Shown piece after piece: positions 63,532 to 64,000 of a stretch of DNA of 64,000 nt; positions within the stretch are counted from its first letter, which is position 1, and every line of letters begins with the position of its first letter. The position numbers were made by a program, and so were the translations under genes. The notes below the pieces were generated by a model. That model saw only the letters and a list, made by a program, of their open reading frames with translations, was not told the origin of the DNA and made no database searches. The DNA comes from Eopsaltria australis (taxonomy: Eukaryota; Chordata; Aves; Passeriformes; Petroicidae): NCBI GenBank assembly GCA_034509425.1, contig JAVTVJ010000070.1, positions 2,790,001-2,854,000 on the forward strand. Direction: 5' to 3'.

Positions 63532-63690
63532 ATATTTAGGCCAGAAGGGACATTAGATCATCCAGCCTGACCTTCTGTGTATCACTGGCCATTGCATGTT
63601 ACCTAACTGCTCCTGTATTGAGTCTGTCTAATCTGGCTTCAGCTGCCATCACTGGTTCTTGTTAAACCTTTCTTTACTAGCTTACAAAGG
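63532..63690 (-). mobile_element. Ancient CR1-like LINE fragment (minus strand)
   Basis: The plus strand reads AGGCCAGAAGGGACATTAGATCATCCAGCCTGACCTTCTGTGTATCACTGGCCA. This matches the reverse complement of the 3' region of old CR1 families shared among reptiles and birds (GGCCAGAAGGGACCA, ATCATCTAGTCTGACC, CACAGGCCA landmarks). The following part is more diverged, and the 5' boundary is uncertain. It is clearly older than the CR1 copies at 38.4 and 46.4 kb. Confidence 0.7.
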
Positions 63691-64000
63691 AAGTCTTTCA
63701 ATGATAATTTTTTTTTTTTTAAATTTCTTAGTCCTGATTTTCAAGCCATAGAAGTTTTATTTTGCATTTTTTTTTTATTGTGAAAGTTTATTTCCTTATA
63801 ATTTTCTCAAGGTGAATTCATTATGGTATCAAAACTTCAGTGCAAAAAGACCAGGTCCCTGAAAAAAAACCATATGAAAGGCCATACTTTGTCAGAGCAA
63901 GGACTGATCTAACCCCATATGTTGTTTCTAACCATGGCCTGAAGAAAATGTCCCCAAAAGAGTGAGGACAATTCAAGCAAATTTGCTATTTTTTCTGAAC
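63691..64000. other. Intergenic DNA at window end
   Basis: AT-rich with T runs near 63708-63720 and 63770-63776; nothing else seen. Confidence 0.5.

Noticed and set aside
1..64000. CRISPR arrays, prokaryotic defence or biosynthetic clusters
   Set aside because: The window is vertebrate nuclear DNA; no regularly spaced identical repeats or operon-like gene sets exist.

Overview
This window looks like bird nuclear DNA, most likely from a songbird (passerine). Four observations support this. CR1 LINE fragments are scattered throughout in both orientations. There is an avian-type LTR retroelement at 6.98-8.49 kb. A tRNA-Ile-headed, CR1-tailed SINE of the kind described from passerines lies at 62.05-62.19 kb. 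The single gene has short introns by mammalian standards. Outside one CpG island the sequence is AT-rich and CpG-poor. I see no prokaryotic features (operons, Shine-Dalgarno-led genes, CRISPR arrays).

Layout. 1-16.4 kb: non-coding DNA with one CR1 fragment and one inserted LTR element with a 5-bp target-site duplication. About 16.48-17.42 kb: a strong CpG island and promoter. 17.2-23.9 kb, plus strand: the only gene I can support, CENPW (centromere protein W), with three coding exons (17201-17290, 22058-22171, 23835-23861) giving 76 residues, followed by several poly(A) signals up to about 24.85 kb. About 24.9-64 kb: a gene-poor stretch holding at least six further CR1 fragments, one SINE, simple repeats, a perfect 25-bp palindrome near 45.0 kb and a small CpG-rich patch near 59.55 kb. 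In other vertebrates CENPW is followed by a long gene-poor interval, so the emptiness on this side fits. That is knowledge of synteny, not something the window proves.

Function. CENPW is a histone-fold protein that pairs with CENPT in the constitutive centromere-associated network. Its promoter here carries GC boxes and a GGGCGG-4 nt-TTCGAA arrangement resembling a CDE/CHR element, which would fit cell-cycle-dependent expression. The rest of the window is best read as mobile-element debris and intergenic DNA. I found no convincing undescribed biological system. The oddest local structures are the direct-inverted-direct repeat at 44995-45062 and the internal architecture of the LTR element.
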